Notes: a model not told the origin generated them from the letters alone. 64,000 bases of DNA from Congeria kusceri (GCA_027627225.1 CM051024.1:41099225-41163224); one strand, 5' to 3'. Numbered from the stretch's first letter, positions 41,301-55,800 are shown. Numbers and translations: made by a program.

Positions 41301-43812
41301 ACTCAAAGGTGTGTTAGAGTTCTAATGAAATGTCGGTGGGCGGATTATTAACGAACATGCATAAGCTTTATAGACATTCTTGGCATTACGAAAGCCGACC
41401 CATTGTGTTTCAGTAAATCATATTGACTAAATCTGTTTCAAAGGATATAAAAGTCAATACATACATTTCAATGTATTCTGTATTATGATTATGCCAACGA
41501 AATGGTCAGTGCTTGGGTCAAATGGACCTATTGTATTAGTTTTATAGAAAAGCAAATACCTATTTGCTAATTTGCATATTAGAATGTATAAATTTATTGT
41601 TCTGTATACATCAAACTATTTAAATTGCTAGATATAAGCGCCAAATGTATGTCACTTTTAAGTAAGTCATACTCGACTTTTTTCAACTTCCAATTTCTCA
41701 TGAACTCGTTATATTGTTTTATTTGTCTCAATCCAAAGTACTATTGTTTTGAAGTTAGTTCATGCTTTAGGCTGTAAAAAATGACCGAACATTGTTTCGG
41801 GCATTAATTAGTTATAGAGCCAAAATATGGACAACTTACAAAAACAACAGCATCAATAGTAATACAACTAATACTACCAGAACCATTTATAAATGCTGCC
41901 AGAACCACCACCACCACTACTACTGCTACTAACTTTTTACAAAAACTGCATTGACTATAGCTATTGATGAGGCTGTTGTTAAAATAATACAAACACAATT
42001 ATGAAGTTGACATACTGGCGTATTCGAACGGCGGGTATCCATCACTGTAAAAGTACACAGAATAAGTGGCGATAGCATGTCCCGTAGTGAATGTCTCCCA
42101 AACATTATTCGTATTGTCTTTTTCACAGTCTACTGTGTAAAAATATGTTTCATCCTCGTTTGTGCAAAAGTCGGTGATTTTGCAAGGCTCACATAGTTCG
42201 TCCCCACATTTCTTCTTTTTGACATCAAACTGGATTCCTTATTTTCAAGAAAAATCGGTTAACACACGGTATGAAGTTTATCTCTTGAAGTCAAATTATT
42301 GCAATTATTGACAAAAAACAAGCACGACTTGAATGATCAGCACAGACAAATTGTTTAATTGTATCACTAACATGAAGAGGTCATGTAAAAGGCCGTTAGG
42401 TTGACACACGTTCTGGTTTCAATAATTGTACTACACACGTAGGTAGTGAGATTAGCAAAATTCTAATGATATCGCACTCTCATATAGTTATACAATTCAT
42501 GCTCCACAAATGACTAACAAAGAAACGTAAATAAATGTACCTCTTTGTGTCCCATAATAAAAGTTATAGGTATCATTTACTGCACACTTGTCGCTGTGAT
42601 GAGATTCTGCACAAGTGTATGTGTTGTTACACTTGAAGGTGATGTAAATGGTCGCCGTGACGGTCCAGATCAGTTTTTCTCGGTCCGTGTTCTCGTGAAG
42701 TCTCGTGATATTCGGGCTGCTCGTTATAAATATGTGATCTGGAAAATGTAGAAACCATATGCTAAATAAACGTCTTTGAACGAATTGTTTGCAGGTATGC
42801 CCATTACAAATAAGCCCATATTAAAAATAACCAACAACAATACACATGTAACAGGCTGCAGATTTAATTGTACGCCACAAAAAGTACACTTTTGTTAAAA
42901 TTTCATAGACGCAAGAGGCTAAACAAAATCAGCACTCACATATTGTTATATCTAACACCTGACAGACGTAATAAAGTCTTCTATTCTTCACACACATCTC
43001 TACTTGTAGAAACGTAGCAGGTTCCGATCCAAGTGGCTGTTTGACTCTGATGAAGCCATAGTCTGTAGTGTTTATAAGAAATATATAATAAAAAAACATT
43101 TCTTCGAGAATTGTTACAACAAATGCACAAAGCAACAAGAAATTCGAAATACTTGATTGTTACTGTTGAAGTATATTTCGTATGTGTGTATATACCTTGG
43201 TCGATCTCAAGCCAAGTTGGCTTAGCTTTGGCATCACCGATATAGAACGTGGGTTTGTCATTGTCGTCCGTTTCATTGATAGGATTGGAATCAACCTTGT
43301 TCACGTTTTCCCCTTTGCCTAGTACATTTATACCAATGTAGGTATGGCTGCCAACTAAAGGAAATTATAGAAGTGTAAGGGCATTTTCCAATATTGCAAC
43401 ACTATATACTATAATACTTTCTACATACGTGACATGCATAAAACATGATCATGTTAAAAAATAAAATACTGGGATTGTAATTAAGAATCGATGTCACCAG
43501 TTCAGCCATAATGCATATAGTTAATTGTTTAACAAATAATTGAATATATGTTATAAAAACAATTAGAAGAAAACTATTATTCAAATGCTACTACTAGTAC
43601 AATTACTACTTCTACTAGTACTAAATGTTCTACTAGTACTAAATGTTCTACTAGTACTTTATCTTCTAATACTAGTACAACTACCACGTTTATTAATACT
43701 ACTACTACTACCACTGCTACAACTACTACTTCTACAACTACTACTAGTAGTAGTAGTAGTAGTAGTAGTAGTAGCAGTAGTAGTAGTAGTAGTAGTTGTT
43801 GTTGTTGTTGTA

Positions 43813-43868
<56 letters not shown>

Positions 43869-46800
43869 TGTAGTAGTAGTAGTAATAGTAGTAGTAGTAG
43901 TAATAGTAGTAGTAGTAGTAGAAGTGGAAGTAATAGTAGTAGTACTACTACTAGTACTACGACTACTACTACGGGAAAGACTTATGTTACTATCAGGTTT
44001 TCTTCTTAATTAACACTTACATTTAAAATCAAACGGCGGATTCGTGTCCACGTAAAAGTACACAGATTTCGTGTCGATAGCATGTCCCGTAGTGAGGTCG
44101 ACCCAAGAATTCGTATTGTCTTTTTCACAGTCCACTGTGTAAGAATATTCATTTCTTTCGTTTGTGCAGAAGTCGGTGATGAAGCAAGGCTCACATAGTT
44201 CTTTTAAGCATTGTTTCTTCTTTACTTCGAATTTGATGCCTAAACCAACAACGACAATAACACATAAGTGATTCGGGATGCAACCTATACTTAACTAAAA
44301 CTGTCAACACAAATACTGGTATAAGTCTAAGGCAAAATTATAAACGTTTGACCCTTAGTTTTGCTCATTCAAAAAGTTCATTACCGGGGTATATTCAGTT
44401 TGCAAGTCTGTGACATACTACTTGGTATAAATATCCTTATAAAGCATAGTGTTCAATAAATTACAACAAGTACCTGTTTGAGTGCCATAATACAAGTCAT
44501 GTGTGTCTGTCACAGCGCACTTGTCACTGTCATGAGATTGCGCGCAAGTGTAGATGCCATTACAATTGTAAGTAATGTCAATGGTTGCCGTCACTGTCCA
44601 GATCAGCTTTTCACGATCCGTGTTTGCGTGAAGCCTCGTAATGGGCAGGTTGCTCGTAAGGAATGTATGATCTGGAAAAGGTTTAGAAAATATGGTATAC
44701 TAATCTCGTTGTAATATATAAGAGTCGTTGTTTGCACAGCTATACTCATTACAATCTTTTGCATCTATAATACGGACAACATTTTATATCCGCCAAGTAC
44801 CCGTGTAATATGTATAATAGTAGTGTTTAAGGTATCAATGCTCGATTAATATATGCTACATCGTGTATACACTTAAATTATAGTGTTTGTTTTCAAAGAA
44901 TCATTCAAGTTGTGATTTATAAAAACCCACAGTTCAATCGTTGTTATGTTTTAAATTTTAGCGTATCATGGGGTAATAAAATAAACAAAAAGGATTTATT
45001 CATATGCCATAGACGAGCACGTAGAATATGTAAGCATAAAAAACGACCACACTCACATATTGTTATATATAACAACTGGCAGGCAACATAAAGTCTCCGA
45101 TTTTTCACACACATCTGCACAATCCGAGAGGTTGCAGATTCTGATCCAAGAGGCTGTTTGACCCTGATGTAACCGTCGACTGTATAGTTTTGTTTGGGAA
45201 AAAAGTGTCAAAGTATAAATTGATCTTTATTAAATGCTCAGCGCGTTAACACAGTGATGAAACTATGTATATACAACTACTTTTAAGATTTAACAAAATG
45301 TACGATAGCTTTGTGTGTCCGTTAATTGACAAAAAGATATATATGTGCTACATAAAATGGAGGTAGATCTACTGAGCGTTACAACAAAAATGTGATTTTT
45401 ATGGCACGTAATTACGTTACGCAGTGATTGATTTGATGTCACTATCGAAGCATATTGATATACACATAATATATCCCCTATGGACCTACCTGCGTCGATT
45501 TCCAACCAGGTTGGCATATGATTTGCTGTACCGATATAGAACGTCGGTTTGTCATTGTCATCAGCATTGGGGTCCTTCGGATTTGAATCTACCTTGTTCA
45601 CCTTTTGCCCTGTGCCTAGTATGCTCTTACCGATGTTGATCTGGTCGCCAACTTAACTCAATGATGTTGTTTAAGAGTTTAATATTAAATGTAATATATA
45701 GATGAAAGAACTCCCTTGGGCGTACATATAATATAACAATAAATGCATGTATCAACAGTTTGTCAATTTAGTTAACATGTACCAAATATAATTTACATAA
45801 GTACATAATAAAAAATAAATACAATGTAAACTTCACAGTATTATTCATCATGTAGCTAATATAATTGCATTAAGGTATAATAAATAATACAAACAAAGCA
45901 AACACAACTTAATTGTACCATAATTCGTTTCGCATAAAATGTATAGCGTAAATGTATAGTAGTAGTAGTAGTAGTAGTAGTAGTAGCAGTAGTAGTAGTA
46001 GTAGTAGTAGTAGTTGTTGTTGTAGTAGAAGTAGTAGTAGTAGTTTCAAACACTTCGTAAAATCTGGTATCGCAGAAGGACCATAAACTACTAGCGTTGT
46101 CCAATCATTGGAATATTTAAAATGGTTAACTGTCTGATATCAGTCATGTAAAAATGTTGTAGATACTCACGCACAAAAGTAAAAGGTGGTGCGACATCGG
46201 CATAAAACGATAACTGTCCGCCGGCCGTTGCTGTTCCGCTGGTGAAACCGCTATATCCTGAGTTCGCACGTTGACATGACACTGTGTAGGTGAGCGATTC
46301 ACTCTCGTCGGCGCAATATCGGCTAGAGTCACATGAAGCAGGATTGCATCCTGCGTCTAGGCATGCCTTTTTGTAAACGATGACCCCTAAGTGAAACATT
46401 TTATAGACAATATTCCGTACCATGATTTAATAGTATTTATGGCATTTCTAATCCCATCCACTCATTAAAACACAGCATACATTTCAAATGTATAATGAAT
46501 CGGAAATATTTAAATATAGAATAAGACTGAACGTGATTTTGTATACACCGGTCATATTATCATACAATTGACGAGTCGCTAACGACTTTGATGAAAGCAA
46601 ACTGCATTTAAACTGGCTTTCTGCGAAATTAAAAGATACCGGCTAAAATCATGACATTGTTATACGAATGTTATCCGAGAACAAAGTTCATGTTATTAAG
46701 GTATTCAACCCCTAATTAGCTCGTTAATTTTCGTGTGATTTCGACGAAAGCCGTAGCTGTCGTACTTTACCGTTCGCATTCGGAATACATACAAAACTTC

Positions 46801-49800
46801 TTTAAAAATTATATATTTCTTTAGCTACGCCGTAGTATTTGTTTCAGATTTTAATATCGTCGCTTTAAAAGCAAATTACATATAAAATAACTATTAAAAT
46901 GTAACGAGTATAATTAAAACAAAAGTTGAATCGGGGTTTGTTCCGTTTGAAAATCATGATCATTTGAACGCTTATTGAATTTTATGTGCATATGACAGCG
47001 TTTATTTACCTTGATATAAATCATTCTGACTGACGAAAACGTAATAAAACAGGTAGATTTTCAAGAGAAAAAGACACAGTAACAATGTAAATTTTGTCGG
47101 CTATGATCAGCTGCCATGATCTGTGACAATGTGGTTGGAAAATTTCCGAGGAGCATATTAGTTTGACTGTCTATGTATACGTGCAATATTGTAACATTGA
47201 CTAATGAGATGTCAATAATGTTCTCTATTGGAAAACTGACAAAGAAACCAAGTCAAATGGCAAGCCTAATACCAAGGTATGTACGGGTTAGTATCAGTTT
47301 ATTATCTAATTGTAAAGCCATTTGTTTGTATGGTAATAGTTAGTAAGATAATGACAACTCGTGAATGGTCGTGTAAATATACTTAATAAAAATGTTTGGT
47401 TTTTATTTATACACCGAACATAAAGTTTGGAAATACAATAAGATGAAGTACTAGTATTAGTTTCCAAGTTTATTTAACACAGTTCTATGTTTTGAAATAA
47501 TCATATAATTATGTTACAATTTCCATATTGAAAATGCCATCAATTTTGCTTTGTCATTCTGTTAAGTGTTATTACATAACCTTCTAAGTCGGTTACTAAA
47601 ACATCTGTAAAAATTCAACATTTGGCATTAAATTTGGCTCAACTGACATCGGTGCCATATCAGACAATTATTTAAGCAATGATTGTTATGTAAATTAATA
47701 TCAGTCTGTAAGTAGAATCTACTGTATAAATGTGTACTGAAAACTTAATTTCAGTGATGCTGCAGTCGCATTCCCATATTCATCAACAGCTGGGTGCAAC
47801 CAGCTGATGTTCAAACATGAGAAGGCCAGAAACATTGATTCTCTGGGTCTTCTTGCCTATACTGACGTGATAAAAATACTACAGCAGAGGACATCGCTGG
47901 CTCCGGTTTATGTACCATCGAAACATTCAACTGTGAAGGCGCGGGCAGTTTATTTAGCATTTAACATGTAAATATAATGGATGGGAAGCACTATATTACA
48001 GTTGCAAAAAGGACGTTTGAAACTTTTATAACACAAATTAGCGGAGTTTTTGAAAAACACTCATTTTTTTAACCCAGTAAAGTTCATGATGGACATGGCC
48101 TGGAACGTTAATTTTTTTTACATGAAAATGTGTTAATGCAGCACATATTGGTATGATGAAACAAAGTTTAATTTTAATATTTTGTCTTCAAAAGTTATGG
48201 AACTAATTTTATATATTGCTTGTATTTTGTATCTAAGAACTTTTTAAAGTTTTATGGGAGTATCTTTCTTAGGTTCTCAATAATTATTGAATAATATAAA
48301 AAAAGGTATCTTTGAAAAAAAAATCCAGCTTATTTTATGGGTGTAGTGTTAAAAACTGTTTTAATTTTTCAAATGTGCATGAGTAAAGATTATTTGTTTG
48401 GTCTTCATTGTGTGGCTTATAGCCCAAGAATAAAATATATTATTGTTAAGATTCAGAACATGCATAAAATAAGCAATTTTATCACATTTTGTTTATGGCT
48501 TTTAAAAAATAGAACAGGAAAATTCTCTTTGATCATAAATATAATTAGCAATATGAGTACATATTACTTCCATATAAATTCATTCAAGAATAATTGTAGA
48601 TCATTTTCATAATATGTGTTCAATATACCATTCATAACTGTTTATTTATATGAAGTTTATGAAATATAAATAAAGTATTTTACTTGTAAAGATGCCTATA
48701 GATGTTCAGTTTTTGATGTGTTTAGCAAAAGAGGGGGCATGGTAAATAAAAACTATATCTAACTAACCAAACTGTAAAATCTCCCAAAATTATGCAGAAG
48801 AGTCCAGATATGAATGCCCTTCAAGAAAATAATATGATCTGTGGTGTTCTATACATTGAGTATTATGGGTTCAATACCTTAATACATAAATATATATAAC
48901 GTTGTAATATTTAACAAAACGTATTAGATAGAGGTTGCTTGGGCTGTGACGCGATCGCTATTTATAGAATAGCCTGTTGATAAGCAAGAATCACATGGTT
49001 AATATATTATTTTTCGGATAAAGAAAACATAAGTCAATCTTTTTAGTCGTTATTATTTGTGTAAACCTTTTACGATGTTTATTTGTTAGAGTTGAAATTT
49101 AGATGTTTCTTGTATTGTTTACACTCACAAGGGATTCGAAGGCTAGTACATACCATCAGTCCCAATCCAACCATGATTAGTGGTGCACGAATCACATGCC
49201 ACCCTTTCTGAACACGTAAAGTCTGCATCATCCGAACATTTGTATGTAATGTCGCACATGGCGTCAATCGTCCACAGATTCTTCTTAATGTCTGTGTTAA
49301 CGTGAAGTGAGGTAATTGAGGTAATTTGACCCTGATGTAACCGTCGACTGTATAGTTTTGTTTGGGAAAAAAGTGTCAAAGTATAAATTGATCTTTATTA
49401 AATGCTCAGCGCGTTAACACAGTGATGAAACTATGTATATACAACTACTTTTAAGATTTAACAAAATGTACGATAGCTTTGTGTGTCCGTTAATTGACAA
49501 AAAGATATATATGTGCTACATAAAATGGAGGTAGATCTACTGAGCGTTACAACAAAAATGTGATTTTTATGGCACGTAATTACGTTACGCAGTGATTGAT
49601 TTGATGTCACTATCGAAGCATATTGATATACACATAATATATCCCCTATGGACCTACCTGCGTCGATTTCCAACCAGGTTGGCATATGATTTGCTGTACC
49701 GATATAGAACGTCGGTTTGTCATTGTCATCAGCATTGGGGTCCTTCGGATTTGAATCTACCTTGTTCACCTTTTGCCCTGTGCCTAGTATGCTCTTACCG

Positions 49801-52800
49801 ATGTTGATCTGGTCGCCAACTTAACTCAATGATGTTGTTTAAGAGTTTAATATTAAATGTAATATATAGATGAAAGAACTCCCTTGGGCGTACATATAAT
49901 ATAACAATAAATGCATGTATCAACAGTTTGTCAATTTAGTTAACATGTACCAAATATAATTTACATAAGTACATAATAAAAAATAAATACAATGTAAACT
50001 TCACAGTATTATTCATCATGTAGCTAATATAATTGCATTAAGGTATAATAAATAATACAAACAAAGCAAACACAACTTAATTGTACCATAATTCGTTTCG
50101 CATAAAATGTATAGCGTAAATGTATAGTAGTAGTAGTAGTAGTAGTAGTAGTAGCAGTAGTAGTAGTAGTAGTAGTAGTAGTTGTTGTTGTAGTAGAAGT
50201 AGTAGTAGTAGTTTCAAACACTTCGTAAAATCTGGTATCGCAGAAGGACCATAAACTACTAGCGTTGTCCAATCATTGGAATATTTAAAATGGTTAACTG
50301 TCTGATATCAGTCATGTAAAAATGTTGTAGATACTCACGCACAAAAGTAAAAGGTGGTGCGACATCGGCATAAAACGATAACTGTCCGCCGGCCGTTGCT
50401 GTTCCGCTGGTGAAACCGCTATATCCTGAGTTCGCACGTTGACATGACACTGTGTAGGTGAGCGATTCACTCTCGTCGGCGCAATATCGGCTAGAGTCAC
50501 ATGAAGCAGGATTGCATCCTGCGTCTAGGCATGCCTTTTTGTAAACGATGACCCCTAAGTGAAACATTTTATAGACAATATTCCGTACCATGATTTAATA
50601 GTATTTATGGCATTTCTAATCCCATCCACTCATTAAAACACAGCATACATTTCAAATGTATAATGAATCGGAAATATTTAAATATAGAATAAGACTGAAC
50701 GTGATTTTGTATACACCGGTCATATTATCATACAATTGACGAGTCGCTAACGACTTTGATGAAAGCAAACTGCATTTAAACTGGCTTTCTGCGAAATTAA
50801 AAGATACCGGCTAAAATCATGACATTGTTATACGAATGTTATCCGAGAACAAAGTTCATGTTATTAAGGTATTCAACCCCTAATTAGCTCGTTAATTTTC
50901 GTGTGATTTCGACGAAAGCCGTAGCTGTCGTACTTTACCGTTCGCATTCGGAATACATACAAAACTTCTTTAAAAATTATATATTTCTTTAGCTACGCCG
51001 TAGTATTTGTTTCAGATTTTAATATCGTCGCTTTAAAAGCAAATTACATATAAAATAACTATTAAAATGTAACGAGTATAATTAAAACAAAAGTTGAATC
51101 GGGGTTTGTTCCGTTTGAAAATCATGATCATTTGAACGCTTATTGAATTTTATGTGCATATGACAGCGTTTATTTACCTTGATATAAATCATTCTGACTG
51201 ACGAAAACGTAATAAAACAGGTAGATTTTCAAGAGAAAAAGACACAGTAACAATGTAAATTTTGTCGGCTATGATCAGCTGCCATGATCTGTGACAATGT
51301 GGTTGGAAAATTTCCGAGGAGCATATTAGTTTGACTGTCTATGTATACGTGCAATATTGTAACATTGACTAATGAGATGTCAATAATGTTCTCTATTGGA
51401 AAACTGACAAAGAAACCAAGTCAAATGGCAAGCCTAATACCAAGGTATGTACGGGTTAGTATCAGTTTATTATCTAATTGTAAAGCCATTTGTTTGTATG
51501 GTAATAGTTAGTAAGATAATGACAACTCGTGAATGGTCGTGTAAATATACTTAATAAAAATGTTTGGTTTTTATTTATACACCGAACATAAAGTTTGGAA
51601 ATACAATAAGATGAAGTACTAGTATTAGTTTCCAAGTTTATTTAACACAGTTCTATGTTTTGAAATAATCATATAATTATGTTACAATTTCCATATTGAA
51701 AATGCCATCAATTTTGCTTTGTCATTCTGTTAAGTGTTATTACATAACCTTCTAAGTCGGTTACTAAAACATCTGTAAAAATTCAACATTTGGCATTAAA
51801 TTTGGCTCAACTGACATCGGTGCCATATCAGACAATTATTTAAGCAATGATTGTTATGTAAATTAATATCAGTCTGTAAGTAGAATCTACTGTATAAATG
51901 TGTACTGAAAACTTAATTTCAGTGATGCTGCAGTCGCATTCCCATATTCATCAACAGCTGGGTGCAACCAGCTGATGTTCAAACATGAGAAGGCCAGAAA
52001 CATTGATTCTCTGGGTCTTCTTGCCTATACTGACGTGATAAAAATACTACAGCAGAGGACATCGCTGGCTCCGGTTTATGTACCATCGAAACATTCAACT
52101 GTGAAGGCGCGGGCAGTTTATTTAGCATTTAACATGTAAATATAATGGATGGGAAGCACTATATTACAGTTGCAAAAAGGACGTTTGAAACTTTTATAAC
52201 ACAAATTAGCGGAGTTTTTGAAAAACACTCATTTTTTTAACCCAGTAAAGTTCATGATGGACATGGCCTGGAACGTTAATTTTTTTTACATGAAAATGTG
52301 TTAATGCAGCACATATTGGTATGATGAAACAAAGTTTAATTTTAATATTTTGTCTTCAAAAGTTATGGAACTAATTTTATATATTGCTTGTATTTTGTAT
52401 CTAAGAACTTTTTAAAGTTTTATGGGAGTATCTTTCTTAGGTTCTCAATAATTATTGAATAATATAAAAAAAGGTATCTTTGAAAAAAAAATCCAGCTTA
52501 TTTTATGGGTGTAGTGTTAAAAACTGTTTTAATTTTTCAAATGTGCATGAGTAAAGATTATTTGTTTGGTCTTCATTGTGTGGCTTATAGCCCAAGAATA
52601 AAATATATTATTGTTAAGATTCAGAACATGCATAAAATAAGCAATTTTATCACATTTTGTTTATGGCTTTTAAAAAATAGAACAGGAAAATTCTCTTTGA
52701 TCATAAATATAATTAGCAATATGAGTACATATTACTTCCATATAAATTCATTCAAGAATAATTGTAGATCATTTTCATAATATGTGTTCAATATACCATT

Positions 52801-55800
52801 CATAACTGTTTATTTATATGAAGTTTATGAAATATAAATAAAGTATTTTACTTGTAAAGATGCCTATAGATGTTCAGTTTTTGATGTGTTTAGCAAAAGA
52901 GGGGGCATGGTAAATAAAAACTATATCTAACTAACCAAACTGTAAAATCTCCCAAAATTATGCAGAAGAGTCCAGATATGAATGCCCTTCAAGAAAATAA
53001 TATGATCTGTGGTGTTCTATACATTGAGTATTATGGGTTCAATACCTTAATACATAAATATATATAACGTTGTAATATTTAACAAAACGTATTAGATAGA
53101 GGTTGCTTGGGCTGTGACGCGATCGCTATTTATAGAATAGCCTGTTGATAAGCAAGAATCACATGGTTAATATATTATTTTTCGGATAAAGAAAACATAA
53201 GTCAATCTTTTTAGTCGTTATTATTTGTGTAAACCTTTTACGATGTTTATTTGTTAGAGTTGAAATTTAGATGTTTCTTGTATTGTTTACACTCACAAGG
53301 GATTCGAAGGCTAGTACATACCATCAGTCCCAATCCAACCATGATTAGTGGTGCACGAATCACATGCCACCCTTTCTGAACACGTAAAGTCTGCATCATC
53401 CGAACATTTGTATGTAATGTCGCACATGGCGTCAATCGTCCACAGATTCTTCTTAATGTCTGTGTTAACGTGAAGTGAGGTAATTGAGGTAATTTGACCC
53501 TGATGTAACCGTCGACTGTATAGTTTTGTTTGGGAAAAAAGTGTCAAAGTATAAATTGATCTTTATTAAATGCTCAGCGCGTTAACACAGTGATGAAACT
53601 ATGTATATACAACTACTTTTAAGATTTAACAAAATGTACGATAGCTTTGTGTGTCCGTTAATTGACAAAAAGATATATATGTGCTACATAAAATGGAGGT
53701 AGATCTACTGAGCGTTACAACAAAAATGTGATTTTTATGGCACGTAATTACGTTACGCAGTGATTGATTTGATGTCACTATCGAAGCATATTGATATACA
53801 CATAATATATCCCCTATGGACCTACCTGCGTCGATTTCCAACCAGGTTGGCATATGATTTGATGTACCGATATAGAACGTCGGTTTGTCATTGTCATCAG
53901 CATTGGGGTCCTTCGGATTTGAATCTACCTTGTTCACCTTTTGCCCTGTGCCTAGTATGCTCTTACCGATGTTGATCTGGTCGCCAACTTAACGCAATGA
54001 TGTTGTTTAAGAGTTTAATATTAAATGTAATATATAGATGAAAGAACTACCTTGGGCGTACATATAATATAACAATAAATGCATGTATCAACAGTTTGTC
54101 AATTTAGTTAACATGTACCAAATATCATTTACATAAGTACATAATAAAAAATAAATACAATGTAAACTTCACAGTATTATTCATCATGTAGCTAATATAA
54201 TTGCATTAAGGTATAATAAATAATACAAACAAGGCAAACACAACTTAATTGTACCACAATTCGTTTCGCATTAAATGTATAGCGTAAATGTATAGTAGTA
54301 GTAGTAGTAGTAGTAGTAGCAGTAGTAGTAGTAGTAGTAGTAGTAGTTGTTGTTGTAGTAGAAGTAGTAGTAGTAGTTTCAAACACTTCGTAAAATCTTC
54401 GTATCGCAGAAGGACCATAAACTACTAGCGTTGTCCAATCATTGGAATATTTAAAATGGTTAACTGTCTGATATCAGTCATGTAAAAATGTTGTAGATAC
54501 TCACGCACAAAAGTAAAAGGTGGTGCGACATCGGCATAAAACGATAACTGTCCGCCTGCCGTTGCTGTTCCGCTGGTGAAACCGCTATATCCTGAGTTCG
54601 CACGTTGACATGACAATGTGTAGGTGAGCGATTCACTCTCGTCGGCGCAATATCGGCTAGAGTCACATGAAGCAGGAATGCATCCTGCGTCTAGGCATGC
54701 CTTTTTGTAAACGATGACCCCTAAGTGAAACATTGTATAGACAATATTCCGTACCATGATTTAATAGTATTTATGGCATTTCTAATCCCATCCACTCATT
54801 AAAACACAGCATACATTTCAAATGTATAATGAATCGGAAATATTTAAATATAGAATAAGACTGAACGTGATTTTGTATACACCGGTCATATTATCATACA
54901 ATTGACGAGTCGCTAACGACTTTGATGAAAGCAAACTGCATTTAAACTGGCTTTCTGCGAAATTAAAAGATACCGGCTAAAATCATGACATTGTTATACG
55001 AATGTTATCCGAGAACAAAGTTCATGTTATTAAGGTATTCAACCCCTAATTAGCTCGTTAATTTTCGTGTGATTTCGACGAAAGCCGTAGCCGTCGTACT
55101 TTACCGTTCGCATTCGGAATACATACAAAACTTCTTTAAAAATTATATATTTCTTTAGCTACGCCGTAGTATTTGTTTCAGATTTTAATATCGTCGCTTT
55201 AAAAGCAAATTACATATAAAATAACTATTAAAATGTAACGAGTATAATTAAAACAAAAGTTGAATCGGGGTTTGTTCCGTTTGAAAATCATGATCATTTG
55301 AACGCTTATTGAATTTTATGTGCATATGACGGCGTTTATTTACCTTGATATAAATCATTCTGACTGACGAAAACGTAATAAAACAGGTAGATTTTCAAGA
55401 GAAAAAGACACAGTAACAATGTAAATTTTGTCGGCGATGATCAGCTGCCATGATCTGTGACAGTGTGGTTGGAAAATTACCGAGGAGCATATTAGTTTGA
55501 CTGTCTATGTATACGTGCAATATTGTAACATTGACTAATGAGATGTCAATAATGTTCTCTATTGGAAAACTGACAAAGAAACCAAGTCAAATGGCAAGCC
55601 TAATACCAAGGTATGTACGGGTTAGTATCAGTTTATTATCTAATTGTAAAGCCATTTGTTTGTATGGTAATAGTTAGTAAGATAATGACAACTCGTGAAT
55701 GGTCGTGTAAATATACTTAATAAAAATGTTTGATTTTTATTTATACACCGAACATAAAGTTTGGAAATATAATAAGATGAAGTACTAGTATTAGTTTCCA

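Larger units (their letters stand above)
46695..48883 (+). mobile_element. Candidate inverted-repeat-bounded insert carrying a nested gene, unit A
   Basis: ATTAAGGTATTCAACCC..TAAT at 46695-46716 matches, as an inverted repeat, 48862-48883 (reverse complement ATTAAGGTATTGAACCC..TAAT; 20 of 22 bases). Between them lies the two-exon plus-strand gene and its polyadenylation signal. Equivalent copies: B 50863-53051, D 58993-61181; unit C has lost the right end, and E is cut by the window edge. No clear target-site duplication is seen. Confidence 0.45.

Noticed and set aside
43585..44013. 142-residue Leu/Val-rich ORF on the plus strand
   Set aside because: It is a direct read of the ACT/AGT trinucleotide repeat and lies in an intron.
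45856..46104. Thr-rich minus-strand ORF in each unit
   Set aside because: It is a translation of the AGT microsatellite in the intron.
48337..48612. 91-residue plus-strand ORF repeated in each array unit
   Set aside because: It lies in the AT-rich 3' UTR-like region after the nested gene's stop and before its AATAAA. It recurs only because the whole unit is duplicated.
49143..49379. Treating the array ORF with TSLHVNTDIKKN as a normal N1 exon with its own start
   Set aside because: The upstream part of that ORF is intron and C2 sequence in the wrong frame. It is the chimeric junction exon, not an independent gene.
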